This document shows positions 21,770 through 31,540 of a DNA stretch of 62,000 nucleotides, one piece after another. Position 1 is the stretch's first letter, and each line of letters starts with the position of its first letter. This DNA comes from Symsagittifera roscoffensis (lineage: Eukaryota; Xenacoelomorpha; Acoela; Convolutidae), in the NCBI RefSeq assembly GCF_963678635.1, contig NC_087070.1, positions 30,791,704 through 30,853,703 on the forward strand, read 5' to 3'. A program made the translations under genes and the position numbers. Under the pieces are notes generated by a model that saw nothing but the letters and a program-made list of their open reading frames with translations, did no database searches and had not been told where the DNA came from.

Positions 21770-22534
21770 TCAGCTCCAAGTAATGCAAATCCATGGTTGG
21801 CTTTTGCAAATGACGTTTTGCTTAAACCACGAATAAGTAAGGAATCGCTTCAGGCTGTTGGCGGGTATTCGCTCACTCCAGGCAAGGCCGATTTTCATCT
21901 GATAAGCAAAATTATCTGCAAAAAATTGATCCCCAGGCAACGTTGAGTACTTTTTCAAACTACCGGTGCCGAAACCGAGCTTAGTTATAATATTAACCCG
22001 ACATGATGGCTCGAAATAAGACCAAATAGCATTCAATTTTTTGTTTTCATCTTTGTAATTTGTCAGTTTTTCAATATATTCATCAATTGTCAGCATCGAT
22101 TTTGTATAACCCTTGTAAAAATAGCTGGAGCATTGTCGATAACAACAACCCCCAGTATCCGAATACGAATTATGAAGCCGATAAATTCCTCTTAACTTTG
22201 GAGTACAAGCTTCGTGTACGTTTGACTCCAAATTGAATTGATCACGAAGATAATTAAATGAGTTGTTATGGAAAGGCGTGAAGGCTGGAAGATAATTGTC
22301 GTATTCGGTTTCATAAGCAACCAGGCAATAGTAATTATTGATTTTGCGACAATTCAACCATGAATGCGGGATATAGTAAAGGTGCTCTACCGGAAGAGCG
22401 AAAATTTGAGAAGTCCACTTTGGATGAATTTGAGGTTGTACCACCAAATCTTCTAAAGTCAAACATTCAAGAATTTTGGCCCAGGATAAAGCGTAGAGAA
22501 TTAAGAGATGATCTGAAAACGGTAAGGGAGACAT
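21770..22534 (-). CDS. Hypothetical 254-residue cysteine-containing protein
   Basis: An intact ATG-to-stop frame starting at 22534, unusually long for this AT-rich DNA, so probably coding. The N-terminus contains a hydrophobic run (LLILYALSWAKIL, residues about 10-22) that could be a signal peptide or anchor. The middle is rich in aromatic residues and Cys, with GGCCYRQC near residues 128-135 and further single Cys residues spread along the chain; a basic/aromatic C-terminus follows. I do not recognise the family. A decayed second copy of part of it lies at 21205-21320, so it belongs to a local or repeated family and could be part of an unrecognised mobile element or one exon of a larger gene. 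No splice sites were decisive. Confidence 0.5.
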   Translation of the reverse strand: MSPLPFSDHLLILYALSWAKILECLTLEDLVVQPQIHPKWTSQIFALPVEHLYYIPHSWLNCRKINNYYCLVAYETEYDNYLPAFTPFHNNSFNYLRDQFNLESNVHEACTPKLRGIYRLHNSYSDTGGCCYRQCSSYFYKGYTKSMLTIDEYIEKLTNYKDENKKLNAIWSYFEPSCRVNIITKLGFGTGSLKKYSTLPGDQFFADNFAYQMKIGLAWSERIPANSLKRFLTYSWFKQNVICKSQPWICITWS

Positions 22535-22545
22535 ACTTGGTTTGA

Positions 22546-24331
22546 GCTGATTGCCGGAACAGAAAGAAGTCAGAATGTTAACTTTCTTTATTAGATCATG
22601 TTTGTTGAAGAATAAGGTTCAAGGCTTTTGATATTAAACCGAAAGCAGTGAAACAAGAGCAAAACTGAGATCTATTAGTTGAGATCTTAAGCCAATATTA
22701 CAAAAATGCTCTGAAAATCAAATAGTTAAAATAAGAATGAAACTCAGTTTTGAAACTCTGTGATAGACCAAGCTATGGTGCTCGACTGTTTTAGTTCTGG
22801 CCTTCGTCGAATTTTTATAAACTTTGGATCCTGTTACCTTCCTTTTGATTAGACCATGCCAACTCAGTACCAGGATTAGCACAATACAGGAAACTTGAGG
22901 CATTACTCAAGTCATCTCTGAACAAAACAATCCCTCTCACAGGAACCAAATAAATTATTATTAACAACCTAGCCTATCCAGCCTCATCTAATATTATTTC
23001 ATTGAACCTCCGCGCTTTATTCAATTTTAGCTAAAATCGACTATATAACCACCTACTCCAAAGAAACTGTTTTTTTTTTGCTGAGAGTGGAGATCTTTTT
23101 TGTGACTCACGGCTGTTGTATTGCGTTCAAATTACCACTCTACAACTTTTTCTCGTTGTAATACTACACGATTGCAGTGACAATTGGTCAGGAAGTGGTA
23201 GAGCTCAAGCCCCAGGTCAAGTGAAAGCTCATCCGCACGCACTATCATTGCCATCGATGTCACGAGATCTAATACTAGCGTAAGGAAACGCATTTCCACT
23301 AAGCAAGGTACCACTAGGCTCAGAAAAGTATCATATTAAGGCCTTGTCAGTCGTGACTTTGACATGAAAACTCAAAATCAATGAAGTTTTTTTCATAGTC
23401 GAGAAAAAAAAGCTTAAATCTGACTCCAATTTAATGAATAACGTTCACTTAAAGAAAATTCACTACAAAAATTGAAGCATTTTTTGCTGTTATTACGAAA
23501 ATAGAACAAAATAAATTATTGAAACAAGGAAATGTTTTTTCTATTTCTCATCTAATTTATGCAATTTTCATCGAGTACGGAGCTATATGTGGTATTTGCA
23601 CAGCAACCCGCTATTCTGGTTCCTATATCAAATATACTTACAAATGCATTATTTAATTTAACCTTTTTGTAGAGATATAAAGATGGGGTTAAATAATGCA
23701 CTTGCAGGTCATAGGTTCAACTGATTCTACTGCTATTGTATTAAAATAAACAGCGTTGTTGTCTAGAATAAACACAGATTTTGGGAGATTTGGTTTTAAT
23801 GACAAAAAAAAATTCTTTTGGTGTTATTAAACAAGTAATCAGAGGGTTTTGAAAAATCCTATAAAAATTAATCTATTATAATTACTAGCGCTTGTCCAAA
23901 AAATAATCCAAACATTTATGAGAGAGGTGTGCCCTTTTAAGAAAAATATTAACTAATTTTGTAGATTGTATAGATCACCCAAGTACTAAGGTTCACATTT
24001 TATCATGTCTGTTGCCCAAAGTGAGATAATTTATCAGCAAAATATTGAATCTGATGGCTTTTTGACAAAAAAGACGCATTCAGGACAAGCAGTTGTGCTG
24101 ATCGTCTCTAAAAGGCATGATTTTCATTTTTATAGAAAACTTCTGGGTTCATATTTTCTCAAAACATTGCAATCAACAAAAAAAAATGGAATATCTGTTT
24201 ACTCTGCCATTAGCACAGAATGTTCCGAACATAGTCTTGAAAAAACAAAAAACGAAATTGCGGAATCCAAAGAAGAAAGGATTTTCTTTTCAAGAAAGAA
24301 AATGAAAAACAAAAACTGGAGCAACAGGTAC
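22546..24331. other. Non-coding region, one doubtful ORF
   Basis: Mostly AT-rich without recognisable features. An ATG-initiated 109-codon frame at 24005-24334 (plus; MSVAQSEIIYQQNIESD) ends inside the candidate LTR start and shows no motif; it may be chance. Confidence 0.35.
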
Positions 24332-24710
24332 TGACAGGAACTTTGATTTCCTCAGCTTATGCGAGCATCGGGTGCTGCAATGTAGTCTCAAATCTCCGTG
24401 GCAAGCACATTCTTGGGTACTCGCGTGTCGAGAGATAAGCAGTAATAAACTATTCTAACTCTATGGTTCTTTATGTACAATTTATATACATAAGCTTAAA
24501 ATGATAAAACGATAAAAGGAAGTAGTTGAATTAAGATTGTTAAAAAGGACCCCTGAACTTCCGTTCATATCGACCAATGGTCGTAACTAAACTGTTTAAC
24601 AGGTATTAATTAAAATACCGAAGGTCATTTTAAGATGCTAAAAACAAATCACAACATTTCCCACCGGGAAAAAAATGAAATTGCAAACTAACTACATAAC
24701 TCTATATACA
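24332..24710 (-). repeat. Candidate 3' LTR of the truncated Ty3/gypsy element
   Basis: Bounded by TG at 24332 and CA at 24710 on the plus strand, directly next to a 16-bp polypurine tract (minus strand) at 24711-24726, as expected for a 3' LTR of a minus-strand element. A TATATAA-like box occurs inside. No second LTR exists in the window to confirm the limits, so it is a structural prediction. Confidence 0.45.
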
Positions 24711-24726
24711 CCCTTTTTCCCCCTCC
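24711..24726 (-). other. Polypurine tract
   Basis: On the minus strand GGAGGGGGAAAAAGGG, an uninterrupted 16-purine run immediately upstream of the candidate 3' LTR. This is the usual plus-strand primer for retrotransposon reverse transcription. Confidence 0.6.
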
Positions 24727-24989
24727 GAAAATGAAAGAATTTTACAAACTGCACCCAGAAGGTAAATATACAGAAGCAAAATAGAATCTACAATTGAAAG
24801 AGAATGTAGCAATTTACAGGGTGGCTATACAGAATTACAAAATTTACAGTATACCGTAACTAACTAAAAAAAACTAATCCACAACATGTACATTAACATG
24901 TACAATTGTATCTACAGGTAAAATTAAAAAGTCCGGCGGTAAAATATGGATTAAAGAATTGTTTTGTTCAGTTTAAATTGATATGTCGA

Positions 24990-26963
24990 TTAAATGAATT
25001 GATCCTCAAACTCATCCAATTTAGCCCTCACTTCCGAATCTATAGTCGATGAGATCTCGCTATAGTTGTCCACCTCAAGCGTGGGGTCCTTCGAGGTCGG
25101 GTAAGTTAGGTTTGAGTCCGAAGAATTCTCGCGAAGGTGAGTCTTCGTGGTAGAGGTTGCAAGTCTGACCGTCGTGAGGAAGTTCCTTGAAGAACAGGAC
25201 AACGTAGTTTCCGCGACGAGAATCTGTCTGGGAGGCGCCTCCGCTAAGGGAGTCAAAAGGTCAGATGGAGAGTTGACCGAGAAGGTAGTCCTGTGGGAGT
25301 CCGGTGCCGGAGAGAATATGGAAGTTGACGCCCCTAGGTCGTCTTTCTCTTGAACCACGTCTATAAATCTGCGATTTCCGCAAAACTGTGGGGGGCCCAC
25401 ATTTCTGCGTGGTCTAGAATTTCGGGTCTTTGGGGTCGCTCTGTTCATCTGTTCCGGAATAGTGTCTACCAGAATTGGATTGTCCTGTGATCCTTCAGTA
25501 GTAGTCGCATTGTGGATGACAACAATCTCCCGGGGGTCGTTGTTCGCTGGCCTTTCTGAGCTCTGTTGTGGAGATTCGACAGGACCTGTAATACTTAATC
25601 CCTGATTAGACTCGGTATGGGGGTTTTGAGGTACGTTATTATTGATCACATCGTCAAAGTAATCCTCGATTATCCCGTCCCACGAATCTAGATTTAAGGA
25701 AGATGAACCTGAAGAAAATCTTGGAGAGTCTTGAGTGGCAGTGCTCGCGGTCGGTGCACTAGTCCCTGCTCTGGTGTTATCCGTTCTTGGGGTGCCTTGA
25801 CTCGAGTGACCAGCGGGTGTCGATCCAGCTTTCTTCGGTGGAGAGAGTTTCCTTTTCCCAGCTAAACTCGAATAAGTATGAAGATTATGCCCAGTGGGTG
25901 TCTGATTCACTATTATCTTTTTAGGCCCTGGGAGTATTTTTCCTTTTATAGCCAGATCCGATTTACGTAAAACGTTACCGTTGTCAAGAGTAACTGTGTG
26001 CTCTGAAGAATCGATGATATCCTTCTTAACCAGATTAAAATATAGGTCCCTATTTTTCCTGTTAGACACCTTTCTATATAAGTTATCTCCCATTACTGCT
26101 TTTCTTTTTCCCAGCGGTTCTGAAGTTCGGAAAGTGACGTCCGGGGTTGTGTGTAGGCTGGAAGTCCTAGCTAGTGGCATGTTTTCTTCTGGGTCCGACG
26201 TGCTGTCCTTTTCCTCGTCCATATAACCATCTTCTGCCCCGTCGTGTACTTCCCAGTTAGTGGCCCGCTCTTTGGACATTATAGCCTTCCCTTTATCTAA
26301 ATGTTCAATATTGGACATACGATTTTTCCACCTAGTGTTCGCTACTCTATTAAAATGCTTTTCAAACGGAGTACAGTCGATCGCAGATTGTTTTGAGATT
26401 CTCAAATTCCAGATGAATTTCTCGATCGAATCGTTTAGAGATGGTTTCGGTAATTCGAAGGACATTGCCAGTAATTTCAATTTAATTGTGTACACTAATC
26501 TTTCCACTAGGCCATTGGATCTGTGGTCTCCGACAGTGCAGTAAATAATTTCTATGTTAAATTTATCGCAGAAGTTTTTGAAATTATGTGATAAGAAGCA
26601 TGACCCATGGTCGATTCTAATTTTTCTTGGGAATCCGTGAAGATGACAGTAATCGTTTAAAAATGAAATTACGTTTCTTGTAGAGGTGTTATTAACAATC
26701 TTGGCCGAAGGAAACTTTGTGTAACGGTCAATGCAAAGAAGGATGTATTTGTTGTTACCCCAGCACGCGTCCAACGGTCCCGCAAAATCCAAATTAATTT
26801 CTTCGTTCGCGAATGTCAACGTCGGGAGTTTCGAAATATTATGGGTGCCTAGTAACACTTTAATGTTCTTACCCGCTTTTACACATTGGCTACATGTTCT
26901 CCCGTGATGGTAAATTTCCCGGTAAATATGCGGCCACCACAAGTATTCGGCGAGGGATTTCAT
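24990..26963 (-). pseudogene. Ty3/gypsy integrase with a long C-terminal tail (open frame of 657 codons)
   Basis: Catalyses insertion of the cDNA. The zinc-binding CxxC (TCSQC, residues 24-27) is followed by the DDE core: Asp59 in LDFAGP, Asp118 in IDHGS and Glu154 in LVERL, with exactly 35 residues between the last two. An SH3-like C-terminal segment lies around residues 300-350 (VSNRKNRDLYFNLVKKDII, SSEHTVTLDNGNVLRKSDLA). The remaining 300 or so residues are low-complexity, rich in Ser, Thr, Pro and Asn. The His pair of the zinc finger (HETH) lies upstream, separated by one TAG stop at about 26964-26969, so the present ATG (MKSLAEYL) is internal to the original polyprotein. Apart from that stop the catalytic domain looks intact. 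Confidence 0.85.
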
Positions 26964-26969
26964 TCCAAA

Positions 26970-27605
26970 CTATCCTGGATGAGTCTCATGTGGCATCGAA
27001 TTAAAAGTTCCCCTGATGGAAGCTGGTACGACTAGTTTATTGTCTAAAAAGAGTAGCTCATCCTTCACGTAAAGATCATTGGCGTAGTTCTTCATGTAAG
27101 TCCCGTGTATGCCCATAGGTCGGTTCCTCTTTATCGTCTCTATCAAGTCCCACAGCACCTTGTCTTCTCTAGTCAAGATCTGAAGCAATTTCTTCGAACA
27201 GTGGTTTTCCGGGCGAATTGGGGAATTAGGTAAACTCAGGTCGGCCTTATATCTTCTTACGAGGTCTGCGTGGTCGGGTGGAAGTCGGTCGTCTCTGAAT
27301 TTGAGGGCGATATTATGTTCTTCGGGAATGATCAAGAAGGGTTCGTTAACTTTATCCATTGGGAGTTCTGGTTGTTTGTTGCTAGAATGTATGAAGTGTC
27401 TGTTTATTAATAAAAAATGTAAAAGGATTTTGTCCGAAAAGGTAATACTTTTAAAATTAAATTTCGAATTAACGACGGGTTGGCAAATTGTAGTGCAATT
27501 TTCTGTCCGAAAGTGATTATTGTGGCAAACGTTTATCGACTGAGCGATACAAGATATGATAGCAGCAATAATCTTGAGATTAAGTAAAGCTACAGAGCTA
27601 TTCAA
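26970..27605 (-). pseudogene. Ty3/gypsy pol: RNase H-integrase linker and integrase zinc-finger start
   Basis: Open frame directly upstream of the integrase ORF, in the same frame and separated from it by a single stop. Its C-terminal part, DLYVKDELLFLDNKLVVP then MPHETHPG, is the standard lead-in to the integrase HHCC finger, with both His present. The N-terminal 70 or so residues look like read-through of connecting sequence. It was originally continuous with the flanking pol domains. Confidence 0.75.
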
Positions 27606-27779
27606 TCAATTCTGACCAATCACGTCGCTTGAATTTTTGTTTTCCGACGGGATTGTATTAACTCGTGTATTAGTATTTACAGCGACCGCTGGTCTATCTA
27701 CAGAATTTACAGTAACTATTTTAGAATATTGTTTAGTCGATAAAATATTCTGAATTTTGTCGATTGAAGCGACTACAAA

Positions 27780-28300
27780 TTAGTCGTCATAATGGGAAAT
27801 TTCAAGGGCTTTGCCCGAAGGAAGTCTAGATAAAAGGTCTGTAAAACCCATGTCCTTTCCTGGTAAATGTGAATTTTTAAAATTGAATGGTAAAAGTCTG
27901 TTTACCCAACGGGTCAATCGGCTATGCATCGTTTTCTTTCCATGATTTACCCAAATTGTGGATAGTAAGGCTTTGTGATCTGTTACTGTTTGAAATTCCG
28001 TTCCGTACAGGTAGTTTCTGAAATGTTCTGTAGCCCATACGACTCCCAGCAACTCTAATCCGTTGGTAGAATATTTCATTTCATGGTTATTTAAAAATGT
28101 GGATGCAAACGCGATTGTTTTCCATTGGTCGTCCTGTAATTGTTCTAGGGTTGCCCCTAGTCCGTTCTGTGAAGCGTCCGTTTTCAGTCTTGTCTTCTCT
28201 TTTATATCGAAATGGATGTTTTCTGTAATATTTACAATTTCCGCTTTTAACTTCTCAAACGCTATTGAATGGCTAGTACCCCATTTGTATACCGATTTTT
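27780..28300 (-). pseudogene. Ty3/gypsy pol: RNase H
   Basis: ELLGVVWATEHFRNYLYG and VTDHKALL (Asp in TDH) are RNase H motifs, followed by SRLTRWVNRLLPFNF, HLPGKDMGFTDLLSR. This is the end of the RNase H domain that removes RNA during reverse transcription. The first part of the domain lies upstream at about 28080-28300 in a shifted frame (KTDASQNGLGATLEQ-type reading on the minus strand near 28150-28190). A frameshift near 28080 separates the two. Confidence 0.75.
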
Positions 28301-28328
28301 TGTTTAGAAGAGGTCGAAAAGGGGAGCT

Positions 28329-28700
28329 TTACGTCGATAAATTAGGGACGAATTTTACGTATTGGTTTATCGAGCCGAAAAATGAACGAAGTTCAGAAAT
28401 ATTCTTTGGGGTTGGCAAATTTTTTATTGCGTCGGCTTTACCGACCAACGGTCGTACTCCATCGCCTGAGATCTTGAAGCCAAGCCATTCGATATCAGAT
28501 TTAAAAAATGCGCATTTCCCCCATTTAACTGCCATGTTGTTCTTATCTAATATTGATAAAATTTTATACACTATTGATTTGTGTTCTTCCAGGGATCCAC
28601 AAGAGGCTACCAGGATGTCGTCTATGTAACAATTTGTGAACGGGATATTTTTCAACAGTGAGTCCAGGACCCGTTGAAATTCATTGGGCATGTCTCCCAA
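28329..28700 (-). pseudogene. Ty3/gypsy pol: reverse transcriptase palm
   Basis: MPNEFQRVLDSLL precedes the catalytic CYIDDILVA (the two Asp codons at 28617-28622), then the connection GKCAFFKSDIEWLGFKISGD and LPTPKNISELRSFFGSINQY. All are standard Ty3/gypsy reverse transcriptase features. The catalytic Y-x-D-D is intact. The frame joins the upstream RT start (28797-29489) only through a shift at about 28700-28800. Confidence 0.85.
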
Positions 28701-28796
28701 TCCGTAAAATCCCGTTAAAAATCGATACGTTCCGGTAGTTTCACCGCCTACTATGCTAAAATTGCACTATTTACTTGTTTGATCGCATAGTTTGAG

Positions 28797-29560
28797 TTAG
28801 CTATCGGCGTTTTTTAGGTCTAAATTACTAAACAACACTCGCCCGTTGGATTTTTCTGAAATTTGGAGCGCCACGTTATCAATCAGTTCATGGATGTTTG
28901 GCATTTGATACTTATTTTCAAAAATATGATCATTTAATAACTTAGAGTCAAGTGCCAGTTTTATTGAAGTATCCTTTTTCCGAGTGATTACAAATGGGCT
29001 GATAAAACAATCTTCGTCGCATTTCTCTAATTTTATTATGTGGCCTTCTTTTTCCATTTTTTTTAATTCTTCGTTCACTCCCGCGAGTAAGTGGAGTGGA
29101 ACTCTTCTCCCTTTGGACTGTATTGGCTTAAAAGTTGTGTGAAAATGGGTTACCTTTCGATCGTTAGGTATTTTCCCCACTCTAGTGAATAAGTTTTTGA
29201 ACTCGTTAAAGATTTTGTCTGATAAAGAAGGTAAGTTTTTGTACTCACTCTCGAGTGTGGGTTGGTTCACCATGCAGATTCGTTGAGGGCATTTCCTCTG
29301 TGTTATTTCTATGCCCAGTTTGGGTAAATTGTCGTTCCCCAAGATGTTTTGCTCGTGTCCGCCGGTTATGAAGAATGGGGTTTCTTCGCTGATCCACCCA
29401 ATGGACTGTGTTCTGACAATTGTTTTTCCCAAAATATTGATCGTATCGTTGGTGAATCCGCAGTATAAGTCTTTTATTCTTTTCTCCACTGGGTGTATCT
29501 TGAGGTTCGGGTATCTTAGTTTAATTTCATGTAGTACGTTCTGTTTTAAAAAACTTACAG
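28797..29560 (-). pseudogene. Ty3/gypsy pol: protease C-terminal part and reverse transcriptase start
   Basis: The segment NILGKTIVRTQSIGWISEET followed by FFITGGHEQNILGNDNLPKL is the flap and C-terminal part of the aspartic protease. Reverse transcriptase follows with GRRVPLHLLAGVNEELKKME, FVITRKKDTSIKLALDSKLL and LFSNLDLKNADS, where the first catalytic Asp sits in NLDL. The protease active site (D-S/T-G) would lie just upstream but is cut off at the junction at 29560. Confidence 0.8.
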
Positions 29561-29995
29561 GGATCCGGCAAAGTCTATTTGATTTTCCTTATTTGGTTCA
29601 ACCACCGATTCCATATGGAATGAATGCAATTTTTATATTGCCGATGTAATTTTTGTCTTTTTCTGTCGGCGGCATCTCTGGGCCATCTGGACTTTTGTGC
29701 GGTGTAAAAGTGGGGACCAGACTTTTTCGCCCAAGTCGAGCATTGCCGCCACTCCCGTATGATTTAAGTGCAAACTGTCTAGGATGGTTTGACACAATTC
29801 ATGTGGGATTATGATCCGGTCGTCTTTCAGTAGCCAGTCATCTTTGACGTGTAGTCGGTTTCGTACCTTGTACCAATAGCTCTATATGCGAGTTTCAACG
29901 CTTACCAGTGACGTTTCTTAACGAAGTTGACTATCGGTTTGACATTTCTGTCCTTGCGGGTGACCGCGGCTATATATTTGAACCCAATAACATGC
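29561..29995 (-). repeat. Integrase fragment of the second Ty3-like family (435-bp near-identical duplicate)
   Basis: Nearly identical to 32712-33146 at a constant offset of 3151 bp in the same orientation; only a few substitutions were seen. On the minus strand it encodes SLHLNHTGVAAMLDLGEKVW and AQRCRRQ, the HHCC zinc finger of an integrase. It is joined to the protease of an unrelated element at 29560 and to unrecognised sequence at 29996, so it is a captured fragment or the edge of a deleted copy. Confidence 0.85.
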
Positions 29996-30302
29996 AAGGT
30001 TGATGCAAGGTTGATAATGATTTTTCTAAGTTTTCATATAGGAAATGAACTGAATTGTGTGTTCAAAATCACACTTTTTTTGGGTAATCAGAAGGTCAAA
30101 AGTATCATAGTAACCGAGGTTAAACTCAGGAGTCCCTTCATCACGTATTCCAGTCAAAATCCTTGGAATTTTCTAGATATGGAAAAGATAATGATAGAAG
30201 AAGATGACAAGTGTTTAAGTCCTTTTCAATTAAAATCGATACGGGTTACGTTTCTTCAATAAGAACACGCAACTCAACACGAGAAAAAATAATATACAAG
30301 TG

Positions 30303-31090
30303 TTACAAATATAAAAAAAAAATTTCGTCGAAAGTTATTTTGTCATTTATTGTTCCGAGTACGCAAGCGGCGTTCGCAATTTGTATTGCCAGGGAGATTC
30401 TCTGTTTTAAAAAGCTGCCTGCTCTGGGTTCCTCAGTGCATATGCTTAGGTTCTTACAAAGCTTGCTCAAAAACATTTCTGTGTTGAGGCCGGCCGCGCC
30501 CTGAATATCAAAAGCCAGCGGTTGAAAAAGATATCCATCATTTACAAGATCTTTATACTTGTCAATTTTTTGCTCTTCCGTTTCAGCGGCAGCAGCCGTA
30601 CCAGGGTTACAAACAGACCCAGCATTAATCTTACAAGGAGCTAAGGAGTCTACTACTTTTACATCCCACAAGAGCTGCTTACAAAAAACCCATGGAACGA
30701 GCGTCAAACCATCTGGTCGCTTCTGATCGGTCCTGAAGAGGTGTCGTGGTTCTAAAACAGACGGAATGTGAGTAGAAGATAAACTCTGCTTTATAAGGGC
30801 ATTCAGATTTGAATGCCTAGAGAATCTCCCTGCACTTTTGAGGCAAGAAAGACCATGCCAACCATCCTCGGTAACGTCTTTTCCGCACACGCATTTATGC
30901 CGTTCGCATATTTTTGAGCCTAATCGAAGTCCTATCGCAATTCTGAGTTGTTGGTTCGACAGTTTTAACCTTAAATTTTTGCACGGGATGACGTTCAACC
31001 ATTGGGAGCCAAATCCATCTTGGAACGCGTCGAATCTTTTTACGTCCGTTGGTTCGAGTCGTAAAATCAAGTCCGCAATTTCGCTGTCAA
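30303..31090 (-). pseudogene. Orphan endonuclease domain, CCHC plus PD-(D/E)XK, from a retroelement ORF
   Basis: About 255 open codons with no ATG at the 5' end. CVCGKDVTEDGWHGLSC (about residues 61-77) is a CCHC-like knuckle, followed by GRFSRHSNLN, then EPRHLFRTDQKRPDGLTLVP and LLWDVKVVD, in which Asp (RPDG) and the D-x-K of WDVK form a PD-(D/E)XK-type nuclease core. The C-terminus has PRAGSFLKQRISLAIQIANA. This knuckle-plus-nuclease layout is that of the C-terminus of restriction-like-endonuclease retrotransposons and related reverse transcriptase ORFs. No reverse transcriptase is attached; the frame fades out just left of the LTR at 31299. It ends at a stop near 30303, followed by a T-rich stretch. 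Confidence 0.6.
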
Positions 31091-31293
31091 AAATTGGGTC
31101 CGTCCTGGTCTATCAAAATTGGCTCCGTCCTGGTCTATCACACTGGTTCTATCAAAATTAAAATACTTAATTTGATTTAGGCGAATATTGACTTTACACC
31201 TTGATCCATTTTGACAGTTTCAATCTCGGAGACAGAATTGAAAATTGAAAGATCTTCGCTACACTCTCTTGTAAAGTTACTGTAAAACGCTAT

Positions 31294-31298
31294 AATAT
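31294..31298. repeat. Target site duplication, left
   Basis: AATAT directly before the LTR start, identical to the five bases after the other LTR at 37314-37318. Confidence 0.75.
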
Positions 31299-31540
31299 AG
31301 TCATACCGTAACGTATGAGCTTTTCTAGAATCTGAACGGATTGGTTATCGATATCTGAATATTTCTGACAAAAAAAAATAAACTGAACACAAATCTGATT
31401 TCAACATCAACTGAACGGTATCGCTCAGCCATCTGATATTTTATATCAGTCAAGTTCATCCATTTGGTCTCTGACTAACTGTCCAAAAATACCAAAAATA
31501 GATACATACTAAAAATTCATGCCGATCCGGCCGGACGGCA
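31299..31540 (-). repeat. 3' LTR (left on the plus strand)
   Basis: Aligns over its length with the right LTR; shared blocks include GTAACGTATGAGCTTTTCTA, AATCTGATATTTTATA-like and TTCATGCC. Its first base has changed (AG where the other LTR has TG), and it ends in CA. It is 242 bp, 24 bp longer than the right LTR because of indels, so the insertion is not recent. Confidence 0.85.

Larger units (their letters stand above)
24332..29560 (-). mobile_element. Ty3/gypsy retrotransposon, 5'-truncated within protease
   Basis: Read on the minus strand from 29560 to 24332: end of protease, reverse transcriptase, RNase H, integrase with a long C-terminal tail, polypurine tract and a candidate 3' LTR. 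RT-RNase H-integrase order defines Ty3/gypsy. The 5' LTR, gag and the N-terminal part of protease are missing; at 29561 the sequence changes to an integrase fragment of a different Ty3-like family. The integrase ORF is still open over 657 codons while RT and RNase H are interrupted, suggesting moderate age. Confidence 0.8.

Noticed and set aside
24005-24334. 109-codon plus-strand gene
   Set aside because: No motif, lysine-rich AT-driven composition and it runs into the candidate LTR; insufficient support for a gene call.
25147-26544. Plus-strand open frames opposite the integrase
   Set aside because: Antisense shadows of a well-supported integrase ORF.
28063-28629. 188-codon plus-strand open frame
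   Set aside because: Antisense to reverse transcriptase and RNase H motifs that are clear on the minus strand.
29598-29795. 65-codon minus-strand frame identical to one at 32749-32946
   Set aside because: The identity reflects the 435-bp DNA duplication; the true coding frame there is the integrase zinc finger in another frame, so this is an overlapping shadow.
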